64,000 bases of DNA from Salticus scenicus (Eukaryota; Arthropoda; Arachnida; Araneae; Salticidae). The position numbers were made by a program, and so were the translations under genes. Shown here one piece after another: positions 11,136-22,256 of the stretch. Each line of letters begins with the position of its first letter. Positions within the stretch are counted from its first letter, which is position 1. The stretch spans positions 132,707,626-132,771,625 of the forward strand of contig OZ005655.1 of NCBI GenBank assembly GCA_963930645.1, in the 5' to 3' direction. The notes under the pieces are model-generated. The model saw only the letters and a list, made by a program, of their open reading frames with translations. It ran no database searches and was not told the origin of the DNA.

Positions 11136-12121
11136 TTACTACACACAGAAAAATGAAAAATCGAAACTTGTCAAGAGACATGCCGTCTTTGTGACACTAA
11201 ACGTTTGTCAAGTACATTGACTAATTTGCACAAAATTACGCAAAATTTTAAACAATCAAAACACTACCTGACAATCCCATTTAGTCATGAGACACAAAAG
11301 TCGTTTTATTTTACCATGTATCTTTAATGTGTTTCGTCTGATGATCCGTTTTGCCTCTAAAACTTGTCAGATGACTAATTTCCCAGGTACAGTTTTCATT
11401 TTCCTCAAATTTGACCGGTTAGTCAGATGAGAGAATAAAAAAAAAATGTTCCCGTTTTGTCAATTGACTAAGAAAAATTTGTTTGGCTAGTCCAAAAGTT
11501 AAACATTGTTCTTCTTCTTCTTTTTTTTATTTGTTATTTATTTTTTGTCTCCTATTGACAACTTGTGTTAGTCAACCGAAACCGAAAAATAAACAAAAAA
11601 CTAATCGCATTTGGCGGGATACTGCAATTGCCGTTAGAGTCATTTTCATTTTAGAAAGAGAACGAGAGATTTTTTAGTAATCAGAATCAGCGAATCGAGT
11701 TTACAGCCAAAAGTAAGTGCTAAATACTTTATTTTATTGTAAGCTTTGTAAGAATAGTAAATTGTAAATTTGTAGAATTCTAAAGCTTCCGCAATCTTCT
11801 AACAATATGAATCGTAATTAGAATTTGTTCTAATTTATAAAGTTGTTTAAAATGTATAAAATTTAAAATACGTTATTATAAATCTAGTTTTACCTATCGT
11901 TGTATTATAAAAGTAAGTATATTTAATTTGTCTAAGCTATAGTTGTTTACATACACTTTTAACATTAAGCTCATATTAATATTTTTATACACAGAATAGT
12001 AATGATTTATTTTTCCCTAAAGATGGTTCAGAAGGTATTTGGATTTCCAAAGGACGTCAATTTAAGAAAGATATAGAAAAATGCTATCCATGAGGATTTT
12101 GAAAGAAATCCGAATTTTAAG

Positions 12122-12996
12122 GTATGTTTTTTAAATTATCGTTTGCAACATTATATCTATCTTAGAACAATAAAAAATAATATTAATACTTTTTTTTTTA
12201 TATTTAAACTTTTTAATGAGATAAATTAAAAAAATTTAAAGGTTTCTCGTTTATCTGTTATTATTTATTTATTTATTTATTTTTAATTCCTGTTCTAAAT
12301 AAATAATTTTTTTAATTTAAATAATTTTGGCAAATGGTTGATAATAGTATGTAATAAAAAAATGACTTTTTTATTATTAAATTTTTGACACCAATTTTTT
12401 TTTCAAAACAACTTTTAGCAAAAATAATATGAATTTGATATTGCATACTATATTCTGTTCTCAATTTAAAGTGAAATTGTTTTTGTATACAATATTAATT
12501 ATTAGCGATAAATAATAAATATTTTGGTAAATAAATACATATATATATATTCAACTTCATGTTATTTGTTTCATTCAAATGATTGATGATTGTAGTAAAA
12601 GGTTGATATTTTTAGGTATTAAAAATTTTATATCATATATATATATATTTATATATATATATATATATTTCTTTTTTTTTTTTTTTTTTTTTTTTTCAAA
12701 ACAAATTTAATCAAAAATAATATGAGTTTAAATTATTAGATACTGTATTCTCGATTCAAAATCAAATTGTTCATGCGCAGCATATTAAGTATTCGTGATA
12801 AACAAAAGATATCTTGTTAAAAATATGTACTTAATTTCATGTTATTTGTTTCATTCTTAACACATTTAAATTTAAAAACTATTTGGTATGTCAATTTAAA
12901 CAACATTTTTTTCTTTTAACTATGCTCTATAAATTAAGTAATTCTTGCAAACATTTAGTTGTATACTCTATTTCCACAATAACTTAAAATTTATTT
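12122..12996. other. Intron of the THAP pseudogene, 5' part
   Basis: AT-rich, with two related segments around 12340-12500 and 12600-12810 (shared AAAATAATATGA.TTT...TACTATATTCT). This suggests a local ~300-bp duplication. No gene. Confidence 0.45.
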
Positions 12997-13917
12997 TGAT
13001 TTTCTTCTACATATATAAGGATGAAGTACTGGATTTTTCAAAATTTTCTTTTTCTGGCTTTTGGTGCATTTACAAATTTGAGATTTCCTTAAACTCGATT
13101 AAACTATTTTTAGGAGATGTCTGTCTGTGTATAATCAAAATTTTATGTTTTGGGTGCTGTATCTCACAAAATAATGAACAGAATTGTACAAAAGTTTATA
13201 TTTAGATGCACTTTCAGATAAATTCGTGCTGAATAGCTTTTGGTACATATCATCTAAGAAGTGGCGCTACTATGCTGACATTTCCCACAATTAAGGAAAG
13301 ACTATATCTCAGCTTCTATTGTGTAGAACTTCACATAAATTAATGTTCAAATAGTCGATTGTGAAAGACTATGTTTATTCAACTGAGGTGCATATCGGTC
13401 ATCAGGTAATGCCAGTATGTTGCAATTTTTCACATTTAAGAAAATGCTGTAACTGAGCTTCTGTGATATATAAATGCACTAAACTTGATATGTGCAACAG
13501 CCATTATGAACTATTATGCTGATTTAATTTGGACGCATATCGGCCGACAGGTGACGTTGGCATGGTGCAATTAACTCTATTTATAGGAGAGCCATATCTC
13601 AGCTTCTATGATATGTATGTGCACCGAATTTGATATGTAAGGTGTATGTCATACATCCAAAAACTATGCCAAACTAGCTTTTTAAAAACTATGCCGAATC
13701 AGTTTGGGTGTACATCAGATGACGTGCCGCGCTACTATTACTCTTTGTAAATTTCCAGATAGTTATAGTATCTCAGCATCTATTTGTTAAATTAGTTTGT
13801 AAAATCTTTATTTGTGAGAAGCTGTGTTAATTACTTTGTGCATTGTAACAGATATATGGTGCAATAATATTAAATAATAATAGAAAAAAATTTTGTAATG
13901 GCTACAGCATATACTAA
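12997..13917 (+). mobile_element. Helentron-like element, old copy E4
   Basis: Diverged 5' end TTTTCTTCTACATATATAAG, a short TGTCTGTCTGTG core (13118-13130) and 3' end GGCTACAGCATATACTAA (CTAA at 13914-13917). Inside, a ~145-bp unit recurs with ATATCTCAGCTTCTAT-like starts near 13163, 13305, 13450, 13595 and 13770, several carrying a GGTGGCGC-like motif. No ORF of substance. Confidence 0.55.
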
Positions 13918-14190
13918 TTTTAGATATAGTGGGTTAAATTTATGTTAATAATTTGCAACTGGTAATTATGAATGATTTACTTATAAATTGTCAAATATAG
14001 TTCCCCCAGAAAATTTTTTAAACTCATTAATACGTAACATTTTTCCCCACAATAGTATCAATACACGGTAAAGGTATATAAACTTTATCATTAATGGTAT
14101 AAATGGCAAACATTTCCAATTTAACAATAAAACTTTATTTAATAATTTACAACAAGTAATTTAAAATACTTTATTTAAGTGGGCATAAAA

Positions 14191-14441
14191 TTTTCAAAAC
14201 TTTAAATTGACACCATAAAAATAAAATATCTCGCAACAATTGTTTCGGGTCTAAAGAGCACACGACCCTTCGTCAGGCACCCAAAGTAGGCACGAGTGCA
14301 GCAGTCAAAGTGGTGATGCACTGCTTTGACTGCTGTACTCGTGCCTACTTTGGTCGCCTAACGAAGGGTCGTATGCTCTTTCGACCCGAAACCATTGTTG
14401 CAAAATTTTTTTTATTTTATGGTGTTTATTCAAAGTTTTGC
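14191..14441. repeat. Foldback with two hammerhead-ribozyme-like motifs
   Basis: Arms of about 115 bp (14191-14309 and 14320-14441) are near-perfect complements. The minus strand of the left arm reads CTGACGA (14270-14276), stem GGGTCG.../...GACCC, GAAAC (14242-14246), then ACAATTGTT. The plus strand of the right arm reads CTAACGA (14358-14364), GGGTCG/CGACCC, GAAAC (14388-14392). CUGANGA, stem II and GAAA are the hammerhead core, and the short self-complementary stem III is typical of Penelope and retrozyme ribozymes. Ribozyme activity is inferred. Confidence 0.6.
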
Positions 14442-14914
14442 AAGTATTATTTTGCAACGCTAGTTCTGTGGTAAGAATAATTGATAAACCTTTTTTCATT
14501 TTCTTTCTGTTTTTTCTCTCTGTGTTTGTTTATCTTCGATAGCGCACATTCGATCTAGTACGACTGCAATTCACAGCTATCGTACTGCTCACCTTTCAAA
14601 ATATTTTTTACAATTATAAATCTAAATTTATAGGCATATTTATAACTCTGTAACTAATTTAAACATTATACACATGCTAGACATGTATCGGAGTTCCCTA
14701 TTCGTATCCAGAAAAATAGATCCGTATTTGTATGGATCTGTTTTCTTTTCTTCAACGAAACTAATATGTATCTTTTGTAGAAATTGTATGAAAATTAGAA
14801 AAGTATTATAAATCTTTTTTGACTGTTATTAATATATAAATTGAATAAATACAGTATAACCTCGTATTTACATCCTGGAAATTGAAAAGATTTCGCAATT
14901 TACATTTTTTTTTT
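14442..14914. other. Intronic spacer
   Basis: No recognisable gene or repeat end; ends in a poly-T run before E5. Confidence 0.5.
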
Positions 14915-15955
14915 TCTTCTTTATTCTATATTCAATAGAAGAAAGTACTAGATTCATAAAAATTTTCGACTTCTGTTTTTCTATGAATTTGCACGTATTG
15001 AAAGTTCCAGAACACGATTTGACTATTTTTAGAAAATATTAGATATGCCTCTGTGTGTGTGAGAGAGACAAAAATTTTGTGGCGACTGCAACTCTGGAAC
15101 TACTGCACGTAATTACATATAAATTTATATGTAAATGCACCTTGACATAAATTAGTGCCCATCCATCAAGAAATGGCACTGCTATACAGCGATTTCTAGA
15201 GACCATACATTAGGAAACTATATTATACAGGGTCTCTAGCGATTTCAACAATTTAAGGGAATGCTATGTCTCATGAACTACTGCAGAGAATTGCATATAA
15301 ATTTATATGTAGATGCACCTTGACATAACCTAGTCCTTATCAGCTTTTTATGTCAATTCCTCAAAAGATGGCGCTGCTATACAGTGATTTTCACAATTCA
15401 AGGGAAGGCTATATCTCAGGAACTACTACACATAAATTTATATGTGGATCTACCTCGAGATAAATTATTGTCCTTCCAGTTTTGGTATCAATAATTCAAT
15501 AGGTGACGGTGCTATGTAGCGATTTCCATAATTTAAGGAAAAGAGATGTCTCAAGTTCTATTGCGTACAATAATAATAATAAATGATATGTGAAAAGACC
15601 ATTATCAGACATTATGCTAATTCAATTTGGATGCATATCGGCCAATAGGTGGCGCTGTTGTACTGCAATTTTCCCCTAGAACGGAAAAGCTATATTTCAA
15701 CTTCTATGGTGTATAACTGTACAAAATTTGATATGTGAGATAACCATTATGAAAACGCATTTTTTAATATATTATTTATAGAGAATAAAGCTGTCTTTCT
15801 TTGTACTTTCAATGCAATTTTTCTCTAAGATGAAAATCGTATGCATTCAGTATGGTAGGTAATTTAAATAAATAAGAGCTTTAATAAATTATTTGTACTG
15901 AGCGAATTTGTATTAGAAAATATAAAAAGAAAGTCTTGTGGTGGCCACAACATAC
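14915..15955 (+). mobile_element. Helentron-like element, copy E5
   Basis: 5' TCTTCTTTATTCTATATTCA with hairpin TTCTATA/TAGAAGAAAG, and 3' AAGAAAGTCTTGTGGTGGCC ACAACATACT (terminal AG lost). The body is a tandem of ~150-160-bp units, each with a TGCACCTTGACATAA motif (about 15126, 15315 and a decayed 15450) and a GGCGCTGCTATACAGCGATTT-like motif. A short GTGTGTGAGAGAG stretch replaces the TCTG microsatellite. Confidence 0.6.
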
Positions 15956-16105
15956 TTTTTTTGTTGTTGTTGTTTTTTTAAATACCTTTATTTTTAATAA
16001 AATTCAATCCTCGCTTTTATGTGAACGAAATTTTCAATTTTTCTCCATTTATACTTGTATATACAGCAAATATAGAGGAAATACTTGTCGTGATTTCATT
16101 TAAAG

Positions 16106-16977
16106 CTATTATGTTGTGACCACCGCAAAAATTTCTTCTATATTTTCCTATAGGAAAATTCATTCGCCCAGTAAAAATATTTTCTTAAAACTGTTATTTA
16201 TTAAAATTATCTACCATAATGAATGCAGATAATTTCATTTTAGAAAAAACTAACACTAATAATAAGAAAAGAAAGACAGTTTAATTCTCTATAAATAAAG
16301 TCTTAAAAATGCTTCTTCATAATGGTTACCTCATATATCAGGTTTTGTACAGTTATATGACACAGAAGTTGAGATATAGCCATATCCTGTTCTCTAAGAA
16401 AATTGCAGTATACCAGCGCCACTTATTGGCTGATATGCATCCAAATTGAATGTCATATAATGGCTACGTTGATACGTGTCAAGTTTTGTTTGATTATACA
16501 CAACAGAACCTTAGATACAGCCTTCCCTGAAAACGCGAAAGTCGATGTATAGCTGCACCAACTGTTGAGCATTTGACAAAAAATATTGGTGGGCACTAAC
16601 TTACGTCAAAGTTTATCTGCATATAAATTTATGCAAATTCGTTTAGTAGTTTCTGCGATATAGCCTTTCCTAAAATTGCGAAAATCGCGGTCTAGCAGCT
16701 CCACTTGTTGAGCAAATAACACCAAAAGTTGATAGGCACTAACTTAGGCCAAGGTACATCTGCATATAAATTTATATGCAGTTATCTGCAGTAGTTCCTG
16801 AGATACGTTGCCACAAAATTTTTCTCACACACACACAGACACAGACACATATTTTTCTAAGAATGGTCAAATCGCGTTCTGGAGCCCTCAAAACGTGTAA
16901 ATCCATTGAAAAGCGGAAGTTGAAAATTTTTACGATTGAAATACTTTCTTCTATTGAATACAGAAGAAAGTAAAAAA
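16106..16977 (-). mobile_element. Helentron-like element, copy E6
   Basis: Minus-strand 5' end TTTACTTTCTTCTGTATTCA (about 16977) with the TTCTATTGAATACAGAAGAAAG hairpin; 3' end at 16106-16125 (complement of CTATTATGTTGTGACCACC, a diverged terminus). Internal TGTGTCTGTGTGTG repeat (16828-16850) and the same ~150-bp body units as E5. The short frames on both strands through this repeat are recurring repeat-derived shadows. Confidence 0.55.
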
Positions 16978-17349
16978 CAATATAAAATAAACACATTTAG
17001 GAAACTGATTCCATCAAGGCAGATAATAATAATATTCTATCTTTATCGTCTTCTCTAGAACAAATAAAATCAAAGCAGATGTTTAATTTCGAATCATATA
17101 TATCTGTGCAACCCAAATTATTATAGTAAATAAACATTCCTGTCGAACAAATGCAATAAATAAAGATACTTTTTTTTTTTTTTTTTTCAGAATATAAGCA
17201 TTAAACAATGAACTATTATCACTGACCTTGAAACACATTTTTGCAATCTTGAAGTTCATAACTCACATAAGTGTTTAATCATTATTATTAGTCTTTTTTT
17301 TTTTTTTTTTTTTTTCAGATTTTTAACGCAATACAATTAGTAATTACAT

Positions 17350-17690
17350 TTTTGTTTTCTTGTATGTTCAATGGAAGAAAGTATTGGATTTGTAAAAATT
17401 TTCGACTTCCGGTTTTCGACGGATTTGCAAGTTTTGAGAGGTTAGACCACGATTTGACCATTTTTAGAAAATGTCTTGTCTGTCCGTCTGTGTGTGTATG
17501 TATGTGTGACAAAAATTTTGTGGCAACTGTATCTACGGAACTACTGTTCAGAATTACATATAAATTTATATGTAGATGCACCTTGACCTGAATTAGTGCC
17601 TATCAACTTTTGGTGTCAATCGCTCGAAAGGTGGAGCTGCTATGCAGCGATAGCATTTATAATATGGTTGTCAACTTTCAAATATGCTTA
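17350..17690 (+). mobile_element. Helentron-like element, truncated copy E7
   Basis: Begins TTTTCTTGTATGTTCAATGG and keeps the family sequence ATTTTCGACTTCCGGTTTTC, the TGTCTGTCCGTCTGTG core and the GCACCTTGACCTGAATTAGT block, then breaks off near 17690 without a 3' end. Confidence 0.6.
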
Positions 17691-17849
17691 ACAATCGTGT
17701 TCTAACAGGGATATATTCATTAAAAAAATAATAATTCAATAAAAAAATCAATAAATCCAGATCGATTTTAAAAAGAATCTCGTGCTTGCTTTTCTAAAGT
17801 AATCATACGAATTATAAGGTATGGTGTTATATGACAATATATATATATC

Positions 17850-17950
17850 ATCATTACCAATTTCAGCCTCTATCAAACCACTGCAGGATGAAGGCCTCTG
17901 CTAGGCGATTCCAAACTGCCCTGTTTTCGCACGCACACGCACACACACAA

Positions 17951-18030
<80 letters not shown>
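17850..18030. repeat. SINE-like fragment plus (CA)n(TA)n microsatellite
   Basis: CATCATTACC...AACCACTGCAGGATGAAGGCCTCTGC (17851-17905) is followed by (CA)n at 17935-17977 and (TA)n to 18028. A related, rearranged copy lies at 59615-59730. The frames over the microsatellite are artefacts. Confidence 0.5.
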
Positions 18031-18032
<2 letters not shown>

Positions 18033-18449
18033 ATAATAATTTATGCATAGATTAAGAAAGGTTTTTGATAGAATATTTCGTCTCCTTATTGATTTCATTT
18101 CCAATGAAGCCATCTATGGTATATGCAACTTCTTAATTGAATGCAACCTATGCAATGAGGTGAAATTTACACCTCATATAACGTATTTCTTAGTAATGTC
18201 CTGATGTCTTTTTTTTCTTTTTCTTTTTTATTTAAGGTTTGTGAGCTCTATTTTAAATCTGATGGAATTATACAAACAATAATTTATTTTGATGAAAAAG
18301 AAGGAAAGTTATATCAAGTCCCAAGAAATAAACCAATTGTTAAAGATGGTGCTATTCCTACAATTTTCAGCGGCTTGCCATCATTAGGGATAAACAAAAA
18401 TTACGTTTTATTACCTAATTATAATTGTGCTTTTATATTATTATTATGA

Positions 18450-19689
18450 TTAATTTTTATGTAAATTATGAAGCAATCTTCTTCATGTATATGAAACATT
18501 TATAATTTTCAATAAAATTATTTTTATCTTGATTTTTGTCTTTTATGTATTATTTCAATTGCATAGTTTTTATGAAGGAGAAATCTTATTTAAATAAGCC
18601 ACATAAATTCTTGATTTAAGAATGTTGAAAGTAATGTTATCAGGTAAGTGAGAGTTATTTTGGATGATCAAATACTTATAAACTATTGTTATATATTAAA
18701 ATTTCTCTGGGCATAAAATTTACAGAGATGATTAAAAATAAAAATTCTTATTATATATGTTAACGTGTTTTTTATGCAAATTTTATGTCCACCCTCACCT
18801 TGAAAAAAAAAAAAAGTATATCATTAATATTTATGATTTTAAAACATGAAATAACCTGAAATTTGGAGTTCGATGTTATTTATAGTTTAGTACATTGTAT
18901 CGTCTATACCATGCATATTGTTTATATTGCCTGTATCAATTGTTAAAGCACATTGTATCGTCGTACTTATCTGTAATTTTAATCAGGTGGAAAAAATCCA
19001 TTATTTAAAAAAATATATACATATATTCAGGTGGCTTAAATATTAGAAAAAGGAACTTAAAAAAAAAAAAAGTTTACATTTATTTTTGTAACCACAGCGT
19101 ATAAAATGAAAGCACCGATGAGAAAAAAATATATATATATTTCTAAATCCATATATGAGGATGTGCATAAAAAGTGGACTAAATCATGTGGCGCCACAAT
19201 CCTCTTGGAATGCCTTGATAAAAAAGTGTTGGATAAATGCGTGCGTTAATGATGAATAAAGGTAGGGAAGAATGATTAAACTAGCAAATTCTTTGTTTCA
19301 GTAGTTTGTTAAATTTCCAGTATTCATAGCTGCTAACTTTTTTAATTGATTCCGGAATGTTGTTAGTATATCGCCCTATCTTCAAATCATATTCTTTGAG
19401 GAGTAATTATCTTCATATTTAATTGTAATTACATGCTAAAGAAAATTATTCTTTTAAGAATTATGGTATGAAGAAAAGGGCGAATGTTAACAACATTCCG
19501 GAATAAATTGAAAAAGTTGGCAGCTATGAGTATTTTATTCCAGTTGATGGACAAGTAATATTTTTCAGAAAAGTTTTTAAATATTTTCTCAAGGTTGAAC
19601 ATTTAAAAGGGGAGGGGGGATTAAACAATTACAAAAGTAAAGAGGTTAAAACTAACATCAATGCTTTTTTAAAAGCCCCTGCAAACAAG
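18450..19689. other. Gene-less stretch inside the putative THAP transposon
   Basis: AATAAA near 18510 could end the THAP transcript. An imperfect inverted pair (TTGTTAAATTTCC...AGCTGCTAACTTTTTTAATTGATTCCGGAATGTTGTTA at about 19310-19365, mirrored near 19490-19540) suggests another decayed hairpin element. No coding sequence. Confidence 0.4.
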
Positions 19690-20120
19690 TATGAGGCCAC
19701 TTCCTCATAAAATATGAGGGATTTTAATCTATTAAATTTTTTTGATTAATCTCCCTCAAATATTATGAGACAGGCTAGTCAAATATTTTTTTCGGGATAA
19801 AATTCCTCCACAAATATTATGAGGCAGCTTAGTCAAATAGAGACTAGTTTTCCTTTTCAAATATTACCAGACAGATTAGTCAGGTAAATAGTCTTGACTA
19901 TCCTGCCTCTTCAGATATTCATTGAAAATTGACTAGCTTGCTTCGTAAAATACCTGTTGGCTGCTGACTAACCGTCTTAATCAAGTGCAGATTCTGACTA
20001 ACTTGCCTTGTCTGGCAACTGCGGTTGTTGACTAACCTTCCTGGTCTGATAATTATGATTATCGACTAGCCTTCTTTGTCTAATAATATTAACCTTCCTA
20101 GTCTGGAGTAGTGTTTTGGT

Positions 20121-20290
20121 GACTAGTTTAGCAAGTACACTTTTCAGTTTTGGTGACTAGTTCAGCAAGTACACTTTTTAGTTTTGAAGACTAGTTCAGC
20201 AAGTACACTTTTCAGTTTCGGTGACTAGTTCAGCAAGTACACTTTTCAGTTTTGGAGACTAGTTCAGCAAGTACACTTTCTGGCTAGTCA
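20121..20290 (+). repeat. 34-bp minisatellite, five units
   Basis: GACTAGTTCAGCAAGTACAC starts at 20121, 20155, 20189, 20223 and 20257, an exact 34-bp period, each followed by TTTTCAGTTTTGG-like sequence with few changes. It lies in the right subterminal part of the putative THAP element. Confidence 0.9.
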
Positions 20291-20370
20291 GTTATTTTGG
20301 TTAGTCAATTCTGTATTGTCAGCTGAGCATTTTGGCAGGTCACTGTGACCAATTTATTTTTCTGTGTGTA

Positions 20371-20841
20371 TGTGTATCTTTTGGCTACTTTTTAATCTAA
20401 AGAAAAATTTACCTGGTCGTCGTTTTCAATTTGAAGATGAAGCTGATGAGACAAGCATATTTTTCATCCATTCCTAAAAACGGATGAGTTGAAGTATATA
20501 ATCCTTGGAAAATTTGCCGACAAAAGCACATTGATAATGAAAGGGACTACTTTGAACATCACTAAGAATAGATTAGTTTACCTTGTAACAGTTTGCCGTA
20601 TCTCAAAAATTTTAGTGATCCTCGTATCCATATATATCCGATAAAACACAATTTGCGATTATGGCTTTATAGAAAAATATAACGAAACAGTGGTATTGAA
20701 TAATGAAGAACAGATTATTTTGTTATATGCAAAGGAAAAAAGAAATTGTGTGTTTCTAAAATTTATGGTGTTTTGCAAATAAAGCTTCTTATTTGTCTTG
20801 ATTATCTTATTTGTCTTGAAATTTTATGCGGCTACTGCATA
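20371..20841. other. Gene-less stretch before the Tc1 element
   Basis: No ORF recognised. The last ~40 bases resemble the complement of 22970-23010, so they may be the outer left arm of the foldback interrupted by Tc1. Confidence 0.4.
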
Positions 20842-22191
20842 CAGTACTGGCCAGAATGGATGACTCACCACAAAAAACTGCGATGTTTATGAATGCACAA
20901 GAATAATTGAATTTAACTAAATATTTACTTTATGGGAATTATTAATTTTAATTATATAAGTACAGTATACATACATAATTGAGAAAGGGTACAATATTTG
21001 GTGTGGAAACCTTTTTTTTCCAATACAGCTTGGATACGATCAGGCATGGAAATACATAATTTTTCGCAATAGTCCGGTGTAATTTCTGTAATCCACACTT
21101 GTTTTATAGTTTATCTTAAGTCCGAAAGTGAAGTGGAGTTACGCTCAGCAACTTTGCGTTTTTAAATTACCCAACAGTTCTCGATTGGGTTTAGATCCGG
21201 GGAATTTTTGGGCCACGGCCAAAGGATCTGAAACCCCTGCTTTGCAATCCATGTCTTAACAGATTTAGTCTGGTGGTAAGTTGCTCTATCATGTTGGAAG
21301 TGTGTGCACTGGTTGATATTCATAAACGGCGGTAACTTCTCTTTTAGCACATCGAGATAAACAGTTCCATTAATTGATGTGCCTTCAGGCATGAACTACA
21401 ATCCACATCTTCCTTTGGCACAAATGGCTCCCCAGACCATGAGTTTTGCAGCATTCTTCACGGTAGGAATAAGGTAGCGTTGACAGTCTCTTTTATTGGA
21501 AGGCCGTCGTATGTTTTTACAAAATGCATAAAACTGCCATACTTGAGTCCCGTCTGAAAACATCAGATGTTTCCATTGCTCCGCAGTCCAACCCTGATAC
21601 TTTTTAGAAAATGTCAGTCGGTCAGCAATGTTTTTGGGAGACAATTTAGATTTCTTTGCAGGCTTGTACGACTTTAAATTGGCATTGAATAGCCTCCTGC
21701 GGATTGTCCTTTGGCTAGGGATATTAACATGTTTTGGTAAACGAGCTTGGATTGCTTTCGCTGATTTTCTGGGTGACTTCTTCGCTACCAAAATTATGGA
21801 CTCATCCATGCGCTTGCTTGTGCTCTTGTGACGATCTCTTGGCTTCGAATATCCATAATTTCCGGTTGTTTTAAAATTACTTATAGACCTGGAAACTGTC
21901 TTTTGTGCCAATTGTTATCTGGCAGAATTTCTCGAGCACTATAACCTTCTTCGCTCAGAATCTTTATTTGTGCATGCATCTCGAGTGAAATTCTTTTACA
22001 AGGCATTTTTATATTATTTCACCCTTCTGAAAAAAATTGTACGTCAACACACGGCGAACACAACTAATGAACTAACGAAATGCCAAGCAAGAACACCTGC
22101 ACTTTGGCAGACAGCCAAAACGAACATCTGGCGCTAATACGTCACTATGAATAGGAAAAAACAAGTGAGTCATCCATTCTGGCCAGTACTG
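20842..22191 (-). mobile_element. Complete but dead Tc1-type transposon
   Basis: 1350 bp, the usual Tc1 size. Inverted ends CAGTACTGGCCAGAATGGAT (20842) and its exact complement ending at 22191 extend about 29 bp through GACTCAC. TA target duplication at 20840-20841 and 22192-22193. It carries one transposase pseudogene on the minus strand. Confidence 0.93.
20952..22006 (-). pseudogene. Tc1 transposase (broken DD34E)
   Basis: ATG at 22004-22006 (MPCKRISLEM). HTH regions with QKTVSRSISNF and QRTIRRRLF follow; the catalytic domain has MFSDGTQVW (first Asp kept; the usual Glu after it is Gly), QHDRATYH (second Asp) and SPDLNPIE (Glu), then a C-terminal block ending ...KYCTL. Defects: a frameshift near 21910, an in-frame TAG between GRCGL and FMPEG (21393-21395), and TAA after NCWVI with further decay. 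Family length would be about 340 residues. It cannot be functional. Confidence 0.9.
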
Positions 22192-22256
22192 TATATTCAT
22201 GGAACTAGAACGGTTTCTTTAAAGAAATTTAAAAACAATTTCTACTTTTTAAACTG

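Larger units (their letters stand above)
12023..18449 (+). pseudogene. THAP zinc-finger domain pseudogene, two exons
   Basis: Exon A (12023-12121) follows a plausible acceptor (CCTAAAG) and encodes the THAP signature FGFPKD..LRK...K.AI..DF, ending at the donor AAG|GTATGT. Exon B begins at 18237 after a pyrimidine tract and TTTAAG, in phase 0, with VCELYF, then YFDEKEGK, PRNKP, KDGAIPTIF and LPSL, which match the second half of THAP domains in order. An AATAAA lies near 18510. Defects: TAG at 12074-12076 where Trp is usual, no visible N-terminal C-x(2-4)-C, and the final zinc-binding His of the C2CH set replaced by Tyr. The 6.1-kb intron holds several younger insertions. Could be transposase-derived or a decayed host THAP gene. 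Confidence 0.7.
11141..20370. mobile_element. Putative composite THAP-containing DNA transposon
   Basis: ACACACAGAAAAAT at 11141-11154 recurs as its exact complement ATTTTTCTGTGTGT at 20356-20369. Inside both ends lie several hundred bases rich in AGTCA/TGACTAA-type motifs (11165-11490 and 19690-20340), the right one including a 34-bp minisatellite. Between them is a THAP-domain pseudogene. Matching ends, subterminal repeats and an internal DNA-binding domain suggest one old element (P-like or another THAP-using transposon), inflated by later insertions. No catalytic domain is visible and no target duplication is clear, so this is inference. Confidence 0.4.

Noticed and set aside
11337..11380. 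Further hammerhead-like string CTGATGATCC...TAAAAC
   Set aside because: No complementary stem II and no GAAA; chance match.
11483..11677. 64-aa ORF with hydrophobic N-terminus resembling a signal peptide
   Set aside because: Poly-pyrimidine DNA produces the Ser/Leu/Phe run; it lies in the subterminal zone of the putative THAP element and has no homology I recognise.
20121..20290. CRISPR-like regular repeat
   Set aside because: Units are contiguous with a 34-bp period and no variable spacers; the DNA is eukaryotic and no cas genes are present.
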